A stretch of 64,000 nucleotides of DNA from Rhynchopus sp. YZ270_cl-10 (taxonomy: Eukaryota > Euglenozoa > Diplonemea > Diplonemida > Diplonemidae), in contig OZ037834.1 of NCBI GenBank assembly GCA_964035575.1, positions 1,581,598-1,645,597 on the forward strand, written 5' to 3'. This document shows, one piece after another, positions 48,374-57,842 of the stretch. Each line of letters starts with the position of its first letter. Position 1 is the first letter of the stretch. The notes beneath the pieces are model-generated. The model was not told where the DNA came from. It was given only the letters and a program-made list of their open reading frames with translations, and did no database searches. The translations under genes were made by a program, and so were the position numbers.

Positions 48374-49162
48374 TGAAGGTGGTAATGAGGTTTGTTGTGG
48401 GTGTGTGCGGATCCATGCACAGTATGCTCCTCCGATTAGGGATCTTCCCGCAGTGTGGGGGCAACGTTTCTTCCCCAGGTGAACTGTTCCATGGGATTCT
48501 TACTAAAAAATACCGTATGGAGTTCATACGGAAAAAAAAAGCGAGGTGTCTCCATCAATTATCAAAAAAATAATTAAAGTGAACCAACGAAATAAAACAT
48601 CATTCATCACAGCAACCGGATTTGTCATTGAAAATGCCGACAGACGAGAAGTGGAAGCGGGGGTTGTGATCAAAATGAGCGAAGAGCGAGTAGAGCGAGA
48701 TGAAAATATTGTTGCATATTTCGACACCGTCAGACAAGAAGGGGGAAAAAAGGATGGACAAAAAAAATTCCCGATTTAGGATATAGCCTGAGAAAAAAAA
48801 CCCACTCTGCTTGTTGGCAGAGTAAAAGGGGTCTTTTTCTTTTGTCCTAAACCTCGTTCCGCTTATCTATTATTCTACAAGCATACCCTAGCCCTTAAAG
48901 GTAGTATCTTTTTGGTCCAGCTGATCCACCAATCTACCCCTTAGTAACTGAGATCTTCCAAAAAAAAAAAAAAAGCCCCCCTATCACCGCTTTCAGATTC
49001 TTTTTGCCTCCCTCATTGTGGTACCCATCATAATACATAATAGCTGTATTGTGATGTTACGTATTGTGGCAATTATTGTATACTTTTTGCCCACCATTAT
49101 CCCTCATTTCAAAACTTCAACCAACATCGATTTTTGTCGAAGAAAAAACACACACACACACA
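48374..49162. other. Intergenic, 790 bp
   Basis: May include a last exon of the preceding gene (48454-48573). A hairpin CCGTATGGAGTTCATACGG lies at 48513. A + frame at 48546-48779 (77 codons, Lys/Glu-rich) has no acceptor context or known domain. TTTCAG at 48991-48996 is a candidate acceptor for the glutathione transferase gene. Confidence 0.45.
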
Positions 49163-49816
49163 ATGGCATCGACTCAACCTACCCTGAAGTTATTATACTT
49201 TGATCTTCCTGGGAAAGCCGAGCCGACCAGATTATGCGCTCACATCGGTGGGTTTGAGCTTGAAGACGTTAGAGTCACCTTCGCTGAATGGAGTGAGCAC
49301 TACAAACCTTCTGTCCAACCCATGCAACTTCCTGTGTTATGGGTTAATGGAGAGCCATTAGGTCAGAGCGTAGCACAGACACGCTATATCGCTAACTTAG
49401 CAGGGTTGTATCCTAAGGACCCTGAAGACGCGTTGAGGGCTGATGAACTGATTGATTACGTTCAGGAGCTTTTTATTCCGTTGGGAAAAGCTTTTACTAT
49501 GCAGGATGAGGCGGAGAAGATGGCGTACCGTGCGGCCATGGTGGCCGAAGGGGGGGATATGTGGAAGTGGATTGTGCTGCTCGACCAGAGGCTGGAAGGG
49601 CGGGACTACGCAGTGGGTGACTCCCTTACAGTTGCAGATATCGACATCTTCTGCACTATTCAGCCACTGCGCTCAGAATGGCTAGAAGGTGTCTCCCCTA
49701 ACTGCCTCGATTCCTTCAAAAACATTCAGCGCCACCGAGACCTAATCGCCAACCTCGATCAGGTAAAATCTAAATACGAAAACGCAACTGGAATTCATTC
49801 GATTTTCAAACCTTAA
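49163..49816 (+). CDS. Glutathione S-transferase (cytosolic, sigma/alpha-like)
   Basis: 217 residues. The N-terminal thioredoxin-like domain (about 8-85) has LLYFDLPGKAEPTRL with Tyr12 in the place of the catalytic tyrosine of alpha/mu/pi/sigma classes, the cis-proline region QLPVLWVNG, and the glutathione-binding GQSVAQTRYIA. The all-helical C-terminal domain holds the conserved N-capping motif as GDSLTVADIDIFC. It conjugates glutathione to electrophiles or acts as an isomerase or peroxidase in the cytosol. Earlier in-frame ATGs at 49064 and 49082 would add a hydrophobic stretch unlike the family. The ATG at 49163 has the CACAATGG context shared with other genes here. Intronless, ends TAA. 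Confidence 0.92.
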   Translation: MASTQPTLKLLYFDLPGKAEPTRLCAHIGGFELEDVRVTFAEWSEHYKPSVQPMQLPVLWVNGEPLGQSVAQTRYIANLAGLYPKDPEDALRADELIDYVQELFIPLGKAFTMQDEAEKMAYRAAMVAEGGDMWKWIVLLDQRLEGRDYAVGDSLTVADIDIFCTIQPLRSEWLEGVSPNCLDSFKNIQRHRDLIANLDQVKSKYENATGIHSIFKP

Positions 49817-50814
49817 AAAATTAACCGCAGAGCTGTTGTTTCTTTTTCATACCGGGGGGGTGGTATTGATAATATTTACCCCCATTTTTTGATTTTTTGC
49901 ACCGTTGTCCCATTTATCTTCTTATCTAGCTTCCGACGGAGTAAAATTAGGGTTTTGTGGGGGTAAGGAGGAGGAGGGGAGGGAGGGAGGGAGGGGGAAT
50001 GAGAGAAAGGGAGTGTTCCTTTATAGGTCTTATGCTGATTTTTGTGCTTTCCATCCGGATAGCTGGCATCGTACGGTGGGTCAGTCGGAGGTGTGCCTGC
50101 AGCAATATATATGTTGCCTTTTTTGTTGTAGAGTGTGTGCTTTTTTTCCTTGTTTTTTTTGTGAGAAAAAGAAGCAGTACATAACATACGTTGTATTTCT
50201 CGATGGTGATGTATACACAAACAAGCCATGTTTCTAAAACAAAGGGTAGAATTCCTTTTTGTGTAGGTGTGACAAAGAAAAGTGCCCTATCCCCCCTTTT
50301 TTTTGATCTGTTTCCCTATTTTTTTTCTCTCCTTTTTTTGGTAAAGAGTTCTGTCCTTGAGAGAGATGTCTGTCGTAAAATTGAAAAACTTGATCCATCC
50401 CCGCAAAAAGAAAAAACTAGCAAAAGAGAAGGATGTACCAAGGTGTGCAGAGAGTGTCTTTGATCCCATTTACTGAGCTTATACCGGACAAAGACATAGC
50501 CGTACCTGAGAGATGTCTGTCCTGTAGTGCTCTCGTCTTCTCTGTGGATGTGAATCCAAATTCAAGGAAAGGTAAAGAGGTAGGGTGGGGTTCGGCAGGC
50601 CCTCCGTACAATGGTGGTGTAATGGCAGAGGTGTCTCGTGTGGTGGTGTGTTGCTTCGTCACAGTGTGCCGTCAAAGGGGTGTTCTTTGGGGGGGGTAAG
50701 GGATGGCTTGTGGGTGGAGGGAGGGGGGTCACGTTGCTTGCTCTCCTCCTTCACTCACAAAACAGTGTGTGTCCAGGGGGGTCTTACACTAGAGGGGGGG
50801 GGAGGTGTTCCTAA
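49817..50814. other. Intergenic, 1.0 kb
   Basis: Gene-free. It contains a G-rich run (49959-50005), the second copy of the 35174 block at 50052-50092, T-rich tracts, and, just before the next gene, CTCCTCCTTCACTCACAAAACAG ending at 50765, a candidate acceptor 49 bases before its start codon. Confidence 0.5.
50052..50092 (+). repeat. Conserved short block, copy 2
   Basis: CATCCGGATAGCTGGCATCG, then TACGG, then TGGGTCAGTCGGAGGT. It matches 35174-35209 except for one base and the 5-base insertion. Upstream, CTTATGCT resembles CTTATACT ahead of copy 1, so the homology may extend further. Confidence 0.6.
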
Positions 50815-51654
50815 ATGCGTGTTCTCTTCATCCGCCATGCTGAGTCCCTGAACAACATTCTGCTCGCACAGCTGCGCCAGAAGATGCGTGAAGGCAGCAT
50901 GGACAGGGTTGCTATGCTGGCCGAGTTCTGGGCCACCCGCTCGCTTGACCCAGCAGTCAGCACACAGGGTCTGCATGAGTCTGCTCTGTTGGGCGCACAC
51001 ATCGCACCGGGGCTGAAGGAGACAGGGGCAGTGATTTACGTGTCTGGGATGGAGCGGACCACGATCACCGCACTGCCTCTTGTGGAGACGCTGCGCAGTC
51101 TTGGCACACCGCCCACTGTGCGCGTGCACCCTGAGCTGCACGAGGAGGGCGGCATGTTTGCAACAAACCCTACAACAGGCAAGCACCACGTCCCTGAGGG
51201 CATCCGGTCTGGAGATGCGATCCACAAGGCTTACGGGTGGGACACATCACTCCTCCCAGCAGGCGACGTGCCGTGGTACACACCTCCACGCGCAAACGAA
51301 CGTGAGACTGCGGAAGAATGTGTGGAACGGGCACGGCGCTTTGCATCGTGGCTGCGCAGCGATGCACTGCAGGAGGAGGTGGGGAGTCGGACGTTGGTCC
51401 TCTTTTCGCATCAGGGGTTCATTTCGATGGTGCTGTCGGTGTTGCTTGGTGCGGCAAAGGTGACTACGACACAGTTTCTCACTGGGAACACTGAGACCAG
51501 TCTGCTCACTGTGCCTGCAGAGTCCACAGAGGATGCAGTAGAGTCAGAGTGGCTAGCGAATGGCGAACACCTCCAAGGCAGCAGACCCTCCTCCCCCATC
51601 TCCCCCAATCACACACTTACACACAACAGTGAAGAGAATACCCATACACTATAA
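50815..51654 (+). CDS. Histidine phosphatase family protein, tandem copy 1
   Basis: 279 residues of the phosphoglycerate-mutase-like fold. VLFIRHAES places the phospho-accepting His8 after Arg7, the usual R-H pair. SGMERTTITALPL gives the second active-site Arg region, HPELHE a conserved acid, and LVLFSHQGF the second catalytic His. It probably removes phosphate from a small metabolite or protein in the cytosol; the substrate is unknown. It is nearly identical to the next gene over residues 1-237; after that the two C-termini differ. This copy's last 25 residues (SRPSSPISPNHTL..) are low complexity and coincide with the pyrimidine-rich acceptor tract of the next gene. Only 30 bp separate the two genes. 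Confidence 0.88.
   Translation: MRVLFIRHAESLNNILLAQLRQKMREGSMDRVAMLAEFWATRSLDPAVSTQGLHESALLGAHIAPGLKETGAVIYVSGMERTTITALPLVETLRSLGTPPTVRVHPELHEEGGMFATNPTTGKHHVPEGIRSGDAIHKAYGWDTSLLPAGDVPWYTPPRANERETAEECVERARRFASWLRSDALQEEVGSRTLVLFSHQGFISMVLSVLLGAAKVTTTQFLTGNTETSLLTVPAESTEDAVESEWLANGEHLQGSRPSSPISPNHTLTHNSEENTHTL
51587..51629 (+). promoter_or_regulatory. Pyrimidine-rich tract and AG inside the 3' end of phosphatase copy 1
   Basis: CCTCCTCCCCCATCTCCCCC and ACACACTTACACACAACAG end with AG at 51629, 55 bases before the start of copy 2. It is inferred to be the acceptor for copy 2. Being inside the coding sequence of copy 1, it may explain that protein's unusual tail. Confidence 0.4.
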
Positions 51655-51684
51655 AAAAAAAACAGCAAACAAAACGATTAAAAA

Positions 51685-52476
51685 ATGCGTGTTCTCTTCA
51701 TCCGCCACGCTGAGTCCCTGAACAACATTCTGCTCGCACAGCTGCGCCAGAAGATGCGTGACGGCAGCATGGACAGGGCGGCTGTGCTGGCCGAGTTCTG
51801 GGCCACCCGCTCGCTTGACCCAGCAGTCAGCACACAGGGTCTGCATGAGTCTGCTCTGTTGGGTGCACACATCGCACCGGGGCTGAAGGAGACAGGGGCA
51901 GTGATTTACGTGTCTGGGATGGAGCGGACCACGATCACCGCACTGCCTCTTGTGGAGACGCTGCGCAGTCTTGGCACACCACCCACCGTGCGCGTGCACC
52001 CTGAGCTGCACGAGGAGGGCGGCATGTTTGCAACAAACCCTACAACAGGCAAGCACCACGTCCCTGAGGGCATCCGGTCTGGAGATGCAATCCACAAGGC
52101 TTACGGGTGGGACACATCACTCCTCCCAGCAGGCGACGTGCCGTGGTACACACCTCCACGCGCAAACGAACGTGAGACTGCGGAAGAATGTGTGGAACGG
52201 GCACGGCGCTTTGCATCGTGGCTGCGCAGCGATGCACTGCAGGAGGAGGTGGGGAGTCGGACGTTGGTCCTCTTCTCGCATCAGGGGTTCATTTCGATGG
52301 TGCTGTCGGTTCTGCTTGGTGCGGCAAGGGTGACTACGACACAGTTTCTCACTGGGAACACTGAGACCAGTCTGCTCACTGTGCCTGCAGCGTCGACGAA
52401 GGACCCGGTTGAGTTCAGATGGATTGCGAATGGCGAGCACCTCCGCAGGCCCTTCCACTCTTTGAGCAAGCTTTGA
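51685..52476 (+). CDS. Histidine phosphatase family protein, tandem copy 2
   Basis: 263 residues. Same active-site motifs as copy 1 (RHAES with His8, ERTTITALP, FSHQGF). About a dozen bases differ over the first 710, only about four changing the protein (REGSMDRVAM versus RDGSMDRAAV, AAKV versus AARV), so the duplication is young or kept alike by gene conversion. Similarity starts almost exactly at the start codon (860 or so bases apart) and fades at GEHL near the end; the tail here is RRPFHSLSKL. Both copies look functional. Confidence 0.88.
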   Translation: MRVLFIRHAESLNNILLAQLRQKMRDGSMDRAAVLAEFWATRSLDPAVSTQGLHESALLGAHIAPGLKETGAVIYVSGMERTTITALPLVETLRSLGTPPTVRVHPELHEEGGMFATNPTTGKHHVPEGIRSGDAIHKAYGWDTSLLPAGDVPWYTPPRANERETAEECVERARRFASWLRSDALQEEVGSRTLVLFSHQGFISMVLSVLLGAARVTTTQFLTGNTETSLLTVPAASTKDPVEFRWIANGEHLRRPFHSLSKL

Positions 52477-52694
52477 ACAATGTTTTATCGCACCGCACCC
52501 CCCCCTGAGATCCCCCACCTCACCATACCCAACATTATGGAGCATATTTCCGTAACCCCCTACGATCCATTTTTCCCTCCAAACCCTCCACCCCCACACC
52601 CCCCAACCCTCTCCCACAGCACCACTACACGAATGGGCCAACTGCCCACTCCCCCTTCCTCTCCCCCCTTCTCGGTGAGGTCTTCTTCCCTTTA

Positions 52695-53876
52695 ATGCCA
52701 CCTTTTGTTCTTCCGAGGGACCGGGTGCTGCCGACACTGTTCTCGCATAACCCTTATGCGATAAGCAAGTTTGCGCATCAAAAGAGCCGCCCTGCCCCAA
52801 CGACTACTGCAGAGATGGACGACCACGACACGGCACGGCACCTCATACAGGGCATGGAAGGGAAGGGTAGGAGACAACGATCCCGCGAGCTCCACAGCAC
52901 CCTACAACAGCTCCAAAGGGGAGGGGCGAAGATGGGGGAACGCACCTACTCCGTTGCCTTACAACTTCTAGGGCGTGATGGCGACACCATTCGGGCCCAG
53001 GCTTTATACGAAGAGGCTGTTTCGAAGGGGGTAGGGGAAACTACAGGGTTGATTACAGCGTTAATGCTGTCCTACGCTGTGATAGGCGATACTACTACAG
53101 TACGGCGGTTATGGTTGCGTATAGAGAACGCTATGCAGACCCCTACCATAGCGACCTACACCGTCGCAGTCTCCGCTCATTGCAATGCTGGTGATGAGGC
53201 GGGCGCGATGGAAGTCATTTCAGACGTCTGTGCAGACCCTCTCACACCTGGTGCAGAATTCGTCCACCACCACCCCTTTACCACTCCTGACGTCAGATTC
53301 TACGCTACCGCGCTCTACGCACCTCGAACCCTCCATCACACTTTAACCTTTTTCTCAAAAATCCCCCCTTCCTTCAAAGAAGCTCCAGTATACAATACAC
53401 TCCTCGCAATCCTCTGTTCGCATAAGGAGGTGGACAAGGCTGCAGAGGTTATAAAGGAAATGCAGAAGAAGAAGTTTGCTGTTGGCAGATACGTTGTGCA
53501 AGACTATTTAGAGCTTCTTGCAATGCAGGGCAGGGTTGAGGATTTGGTGAAAACATTGGAGGGCTCTGGGGGAGATTGGGAGGCGCTATGGGTGGGGAAG
53601 AATACCTTGGTGACATTTGTAGGTTTTATGCAGGAATGTCATCCTGGGTTGTACAAGGATCTGTTGCGGGGAGTGTCTGATGAGGTGCGTGCCCGACTGC
53701 ATGGTGCAGAGCGAGGGGAGGTGTGGATGGTGGAGCGCGATGGTGGTGGTGGTGGTGATGATGATGAGGATCGCCCTATCCAGCGAAGGGTCTCCCCACC
53801 ACGTCCATTACCCCCACCGCGTTCGCCGTTAAATGCATTCCGCTCTGGCCCCATGCCTGGGTTTGGGTTTGCCTAA
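52695..53876 (+). CDS. Pentatricopeptide repeat (PPR) protein
   Basis: 393 residues. Helical-hairpin repeats of about 35 residues are recognisable: TYSVALQLLGRDGDTIRAQA (about 84-118), GLITALMLSYAVIGDTTTVR, TIATYTVAVSAHCNAGDEAG (about 150-185), PVYNTLLAILCSHKEVDKAA (about 230-265) and YVVQDYLELLAMQGRVEDLV. PPR proteins bind RNA in mitochondria or plastids and act in processing, editing or translation. The N-terminus has few acids before residue 40 and may be a presequence. The C-terminus is Asp/Gly then Arg/Pro-rich and disordered. The acceptor AG is at 52619 after a C-rich tract. Intronless, ends TAA. It precedes the glycyl-tRNA synthetase gene. Confidence 0.75.
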   Translation: MPPFVLPRDRVLPTLFSHNPYAISKFAHQKSRPAPTTTAEMDDHDTARHLIQGMEGKGRRQRSRELHSTLQQLQRGGAKMGERTYSVALQLLGRDGDTIRAQALYEEAVSKGVGETTGLITALMLSYAVIGDTTTVRRLWLRIENAMQTPTIATYTVAVSAHCNAGDEAGAMEVISDVCADPLTPGAEFVHHHPFTTPDVRFYATALYAPRTLHHTLTFFSKIPPSFKEAPVYNTLLAILCSHKEVDKAAEVIKEMQKKKFAVGRYVVQDYLELLAMQGRVEDLVKTLEGSGGDWEALWVGKNTLVTFVGFMQECHPGLYKDLLRGVSDEVRARLHGAERGEVWMVERDGGGGGDDDEDRPIQRRVSPPRPLPPPRSPLNAFRSGPMPGFGFA

Positions 53877-54208
53877 TAGGTGAGTAGGAGAACCCAAACC
53901 CATAGGGGGAATGAAGGCCCATAGAGAGTGCCCGAGAATGCGTTGTTGCCTTCTTGGCGCTGTGATACTTCTGGTGATGGAGAGAGAGGGGGAGGGAGGG
54001 AGAGGGAGGGTGTTACAGTGCTTAGGTTCGTCTTGCCACCTTTCTCGTTCCCTATTTTTTCGAATAGGGAGGGTGGCGGGGGTGGAGGGGAGGGGGAAAC
54101 CCAGGTTGATGCCTGAAAAATGTACTCGATTTCTCATCTTATTTTTTTTGCTTTTAATTCATTCTGCTGTTTTGATTTTTTTTATGCCCCCCTTTTTTTT
54201 TCTCCCAG
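53877..54208. other. Intergenic, 332 bp
   Basis: Purine-rich first half (GAGAGAGGGGGAGGGAGGG at 53980), one S2-like repeat at 54023, then a strong T/C-rich run that ends CTCCCAG at 54208, directly next to the ATG of the glycyl-tRNA synthetase gene. No gene. Confidence 0.5.
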
Positions 54209-56621
54209 ATGGCCCTCACCTTTAAAAGGGCAAGGAGGGGTCTGTTGCAGTTTCGTTATAACCACCAGAGCACACACGAGAGCATCACAATGGGTTCACC
54301 TGCGCTCCCGACGGAGCTGCCTGGCTTTGTCCGGGCGGAGTTTGAGGATACATGCAAGAGACGGTTCCTCTTTGGCCAGAGCTTTGACTGTTATGGTGGA
54401 GTGGGTGGGCTGTACGACTTTGGCCCTGTCGGTTGCGCTATTAAGACTAACTTCCTTGCCCTCTGGCGCCAGCACTTCATCCTCGAGGAGAACATGCTCG
54501 AGATCGACACCTCCTGCCTCACTCCCGGAGAGGTCTTCAAGACCTCCGGCCACACCCAACGCTTCACCGACGTCATGGTGAAGGATATGAAGACCGGAGA
54601 GCTTCTCCGTGTCGACAAATACCTGGAGGACTGGACCACAAAGCGTATCAACGAGAAGAAGACGAAGCTCACAGAGGAACAGCGTGATGAGCTGAAGAAG
54701 CTGCACATCACTGCCGATGGGATGGACATTGCGCAGTTCAAGGTTGAGCTTGCGAAGTGGGACGTTAAGTCGCCTGCAGGCAATGAGCTTTCCGAGCCTG
54801 AGAACTTCAACCTCATGTTCCCTACCCCTATCGGACCTGCTGGAGACAGACCCGGCTTCCTCCGCCCTGAGCTGGCGCAGGGAATCCTTCTGAACTTCAA
54901 CCGTCTTCTGGAGTTCAACGGTGGTCGCATGCCCTTCGCAGGCGCGGCGATTGGATCTGCGTTCAGAAACGAGATTGCACCACGTAACAACCTGCTCAGA
55001 GTGCGTGAGTTCACGCTGGCTGAGATCGAACACTTTGTGAACCCCAACGACAAGAGGTGTGCGAAGTTTGCGTCTGTTGCAAACCAGAAGGTGTGGATGT
55101 GGACCGGCACCATGCAGGAGCAGGTCAAGGAGCCCGAACTGATGCGTCTGGGCGACGCCGTGGAGCAGGGCATCGTCGACAACGAGACCCTCGGGTACTT
55201 CATCGGCCGTACCTGCCTCTTCCTTGAGAGCATCGGGATGAAGCACTACCGCTTCCGTCAGCACCGCTCTACGGAGATGGCGCACTACGCCCAGGACTGC
55301 TGGGACGCAGAGTGCCTCTCTGGCTTCGGCTGGGTCGAATGCGTTGGCATTGCGGACAGAAGCTGCTACGACCTGAACCTCCACGGAAAGGAGCGCAAGA
55401 CGAAGTTCGAGGCCTACGAGAAGTTCGCCGAGAAGAAGATTGTCGACGTTGTTGAGAAGAAGCTGAACAAGGGTGTCATCAGCAAGACCTTCAAGCAGAA
55501 CTCTGGCAAGATCCTTGAGCACCTCACTGCCCTGGACGACGACGCAGCGCTTGCGCTTGAGGAGCAGCTGGCAGCCTCCTCGCCTGTGGAGCTGACCATT
55601 GGCGAGCTGAAGATCCCTCTCGAGAGAACGATGGCCTCCTTTGCACGCGCACAGAAGACACTCGAGGGCGAGAGCTACACACCCTCCGTGATCGAGCCCT
55701 CCTTCGGAGTGGGCCGCCTGCTCTACACCCTCCTCGAGCAGGTCTACTGGGTGCGTCGCGACGAGAAGGCTGCCGCAGCGGCCGCAGAGGCAGAAGCCGC
55801 AGCAGCAGCCGAGGGCGGCAAGAAAAAGAAGAAGGCCGTCGCCGACGACAAGAACGACAAGCGCGCAGTGTTCTCGCTCCCCGCGAAGATCTGCCCGTAC
55901 AAATGCACCGTCATGCCGCTCAGCCCCTCCATCTTCAGGGTATTTCTCAATTTTTTTTAAATTCAAATTTAATTTTCTTTGCCGACAATTGCATTATTGA
56001 GAATCTTTTGAAGTCTTTTCTAAATGCCACACAACACCACACCAATCCACAGGAGCAATTCTGCCAGGATCTGATTGAGCGTTTGAGGAGCATGTTCGTG
56101 CCACGTGGTGTCACCTTTAAGGTTGATGACGGCTCGCAGGCCATTGGCAAGAAGTACGCCCGTTCCGACGAGATCGGTGTGCCATTCAACCTGACCATCG
56201 ATGGCGACACAAAGGAGAGCGGCAAGGTGACCCTCAGAGAGCGTGACACCACCCGCCAGGTATGTCTTCTTTTCATTCTTATTGAAGGGCTTCTTTGAAA
56301 GCAGTTCCCTTGAAGCAAGGAAATATGTTACACTGTAGAGTGTCAAATGAAGAAGGAAAATTGACACTAAGTATCAACCACCTCGCAAAGGACGGCGAGA
56401 GTATAGAACCACCTGCGGGTTTGTCGCGGCAAAAAGTAAAATAGTGGAGCTCATCCTCGGGTGTCTGTACAGTGCAACCGAGTTAAGAAGAAAAAAACAA
56501 CCACAAACCCTTTCAGGTGTACATCCACGTTGACGAAGTTGCTGAGGTGATTGATGCACTCTCCTCCTCCCGCAAGACCTGGGAACAGGTGATGACTGAG
56601 TACCCTGTCAAGGAAAACTGA
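54209..56621 (+). CDS. Glycyl-tRNA synthetase, eukaryotic alpha2 type (two introns)
   Basis: Exons 54209-55939, 56053-56259 and 56517-56621, both introns in phase 0, give 680 residues. It charges tRNA-Gly in cytosol and probably mitochondria. Class II features: motif 1 region after RRFLFGQSFDCYGGVGGLYDFG, motif 2 FRNEIAPRNNLLRVREFT, motif 3 EPSFGVGRLLYTLLEQ, and the anticodon-binding domain in exons 1-3 (PYKCTVMPLSP, YARSDEIGVPFNLTID, VTLRERDTTRQ, VYIHVDEVAE). A lineage-specific Ala/Glu/Lys-rich insert follows VYWVRRDEK. Translation may start at M1 or at M28 (54290, CACAATGGG): residues 1-27 (MALTFKRARRGLLQFRY..) look like a mitochondrial presequence. Introns are 113 and 257 bp with GTATTT/CACAG and GTATGT/TTCAG ends. 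Confidence 0.95.
55940..56052 (+). other. Intron 1 of glycyl-tRNA synthetase
   Basis: 113 bp, donor AGG|GTATTTC, acceptor AATCCACAG|GAG. T-rich first half. Joining keeps the frame and the family alignment of the anticodon-binding domain. Confidence 0.9.
56260..56516 (+). other. Intron 2 of glycyl-tRNA synthetase, with an S1 repeat
   Basis: 257 bp, donor CAG|GTATGTC, acceptor CCTTTCAG|GTG. Bases 56441-56490 are a copy of the S1 short repeat (ATAGTGGAGCTCATCCTCGG), so this family also inserts in introns. Confidence 0.9.
56441..56490 (+). repeat. Short repeat family S1, copy c (in an intron)
   Basis: ATAGTGGAGCTCATCCTCGG followed by GTGTCTGTACAGTGCAACCG and AGTTAAG. It shares GTGGAGCTCATCCTCGG exactly with 61588-61643. 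Confidence 0.6.
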
Positions 56622-57842
56622 AGTTAGTTCTTTTGTCACACTTGTTACGGGTTTGTATTAAACTGCAGGTCACATGCTCAACTAAACAAAACAAAAAAAC
56701 ATACGGGCACCGAATATAATCCAGTAGACGAAGAAAAAAAAAACAAAAACGAAGGAGCTTTTTATGAAGGAACGGGGAAGCAAACGTGTCCGGTCAGATC
56801 TCCCCCCTCTCTCTCACCCTTCTCTTTCTGTGTGTGGAGCTGAGTTCTTTGAAAGAGGACAGCCTTTACTCCTCGGACGTACTTTTCTAATTCCTTTGTG
56901 TGTCCTTTAACTTTTTGTTTTCAACTGTCGTTTTTGGTGTCTGTGAGATATGTGCACACCTTTAACTTCTCATTGTTTACAAAAAAGACCAAGGGAGACA
57001 ACACACAAAACGATACTCTAACTCTCTCAGTATTTCATGAAATACCAGGAAAAAAAAAGCGTTTTTAGAGGCGCAGAAAAGGTTTAATCTTTGCAAAAGA
57101 ACGGTTCATACAATAGGAAAAAACAGATTTAGGGGGGGAAATATGCAGAAAAATACAAAGAAGAGGGAAAATGGTGGAAATTTTGCACACAAAGATGGCA
57201 TTTCACATTTCTAACTGTTTTCTTTATCACAGAACCCTTTTTTTGTTCTTACCACGATTTTTTTTTTTTCATCGAATGTAGTTTGGTGACTAAGGCAAGG
57301 GTGACTTAGCACAGAGAGAGGCTTACTTTACCGCCCTTTTTCCAGTGGTTCATTGCTGCAACAGACAGAATACCCCCCCTCCCCAATCGGAGCACACTGA
57401 CAACAACCCTAAGGGGTGTCTGTCTCTTTTCTCATCCCCGCCTTCCCCCCCTGCCCCCCTTACCCCATTGGTCAGTAAAGGATTCAACAAAAATGCCATC
57501 TTTATTTTTCATCTCTTCTCTGCTTCTGGTTTATACTGTTCTCAATAAAAAAATTGAGATCTCAATAAAGAAACCTTTATTCTATGCAGCCAAGGCAAAG
57601 GGAAACGATTTCATTACTCATTCGGAGAAAATTCTCCAAATGCATGATACACACCATTGTATCAAATGTAACTAAGCAACAGAGCGGTTCAGGTTCATCT
57701 GTTTTTAATTTCCTCTTTTGTTTTATCGGGAATAACAAAACCACTTCATAACTGCACCCCATTCATCTTCAAACGCAACCTATATCACCCCTTCCATCCC
57801 TTCACCTCCCCAAACCCCAGAGAGACATACCACAACCACACA
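56622..57842. other. Intergenic, 1.2 kb
   Basis: A/T-rich with many A- and T-runs and no credible frame. A pyrimidine-rich stretch CCCCTTCCATCCCTTCACCT ends CCCCAG at 57820, 22 bases before the next start codon, a clear candidate acceptor. Confidence 0.5.

Noticed and set aside
54296-55966. Long minus-strand frame (556 codons)
   Set aside because: Antisense shadow of the glycyl-tRNA synthetase gene, whose GC-ending codons keep the opposite strand open.
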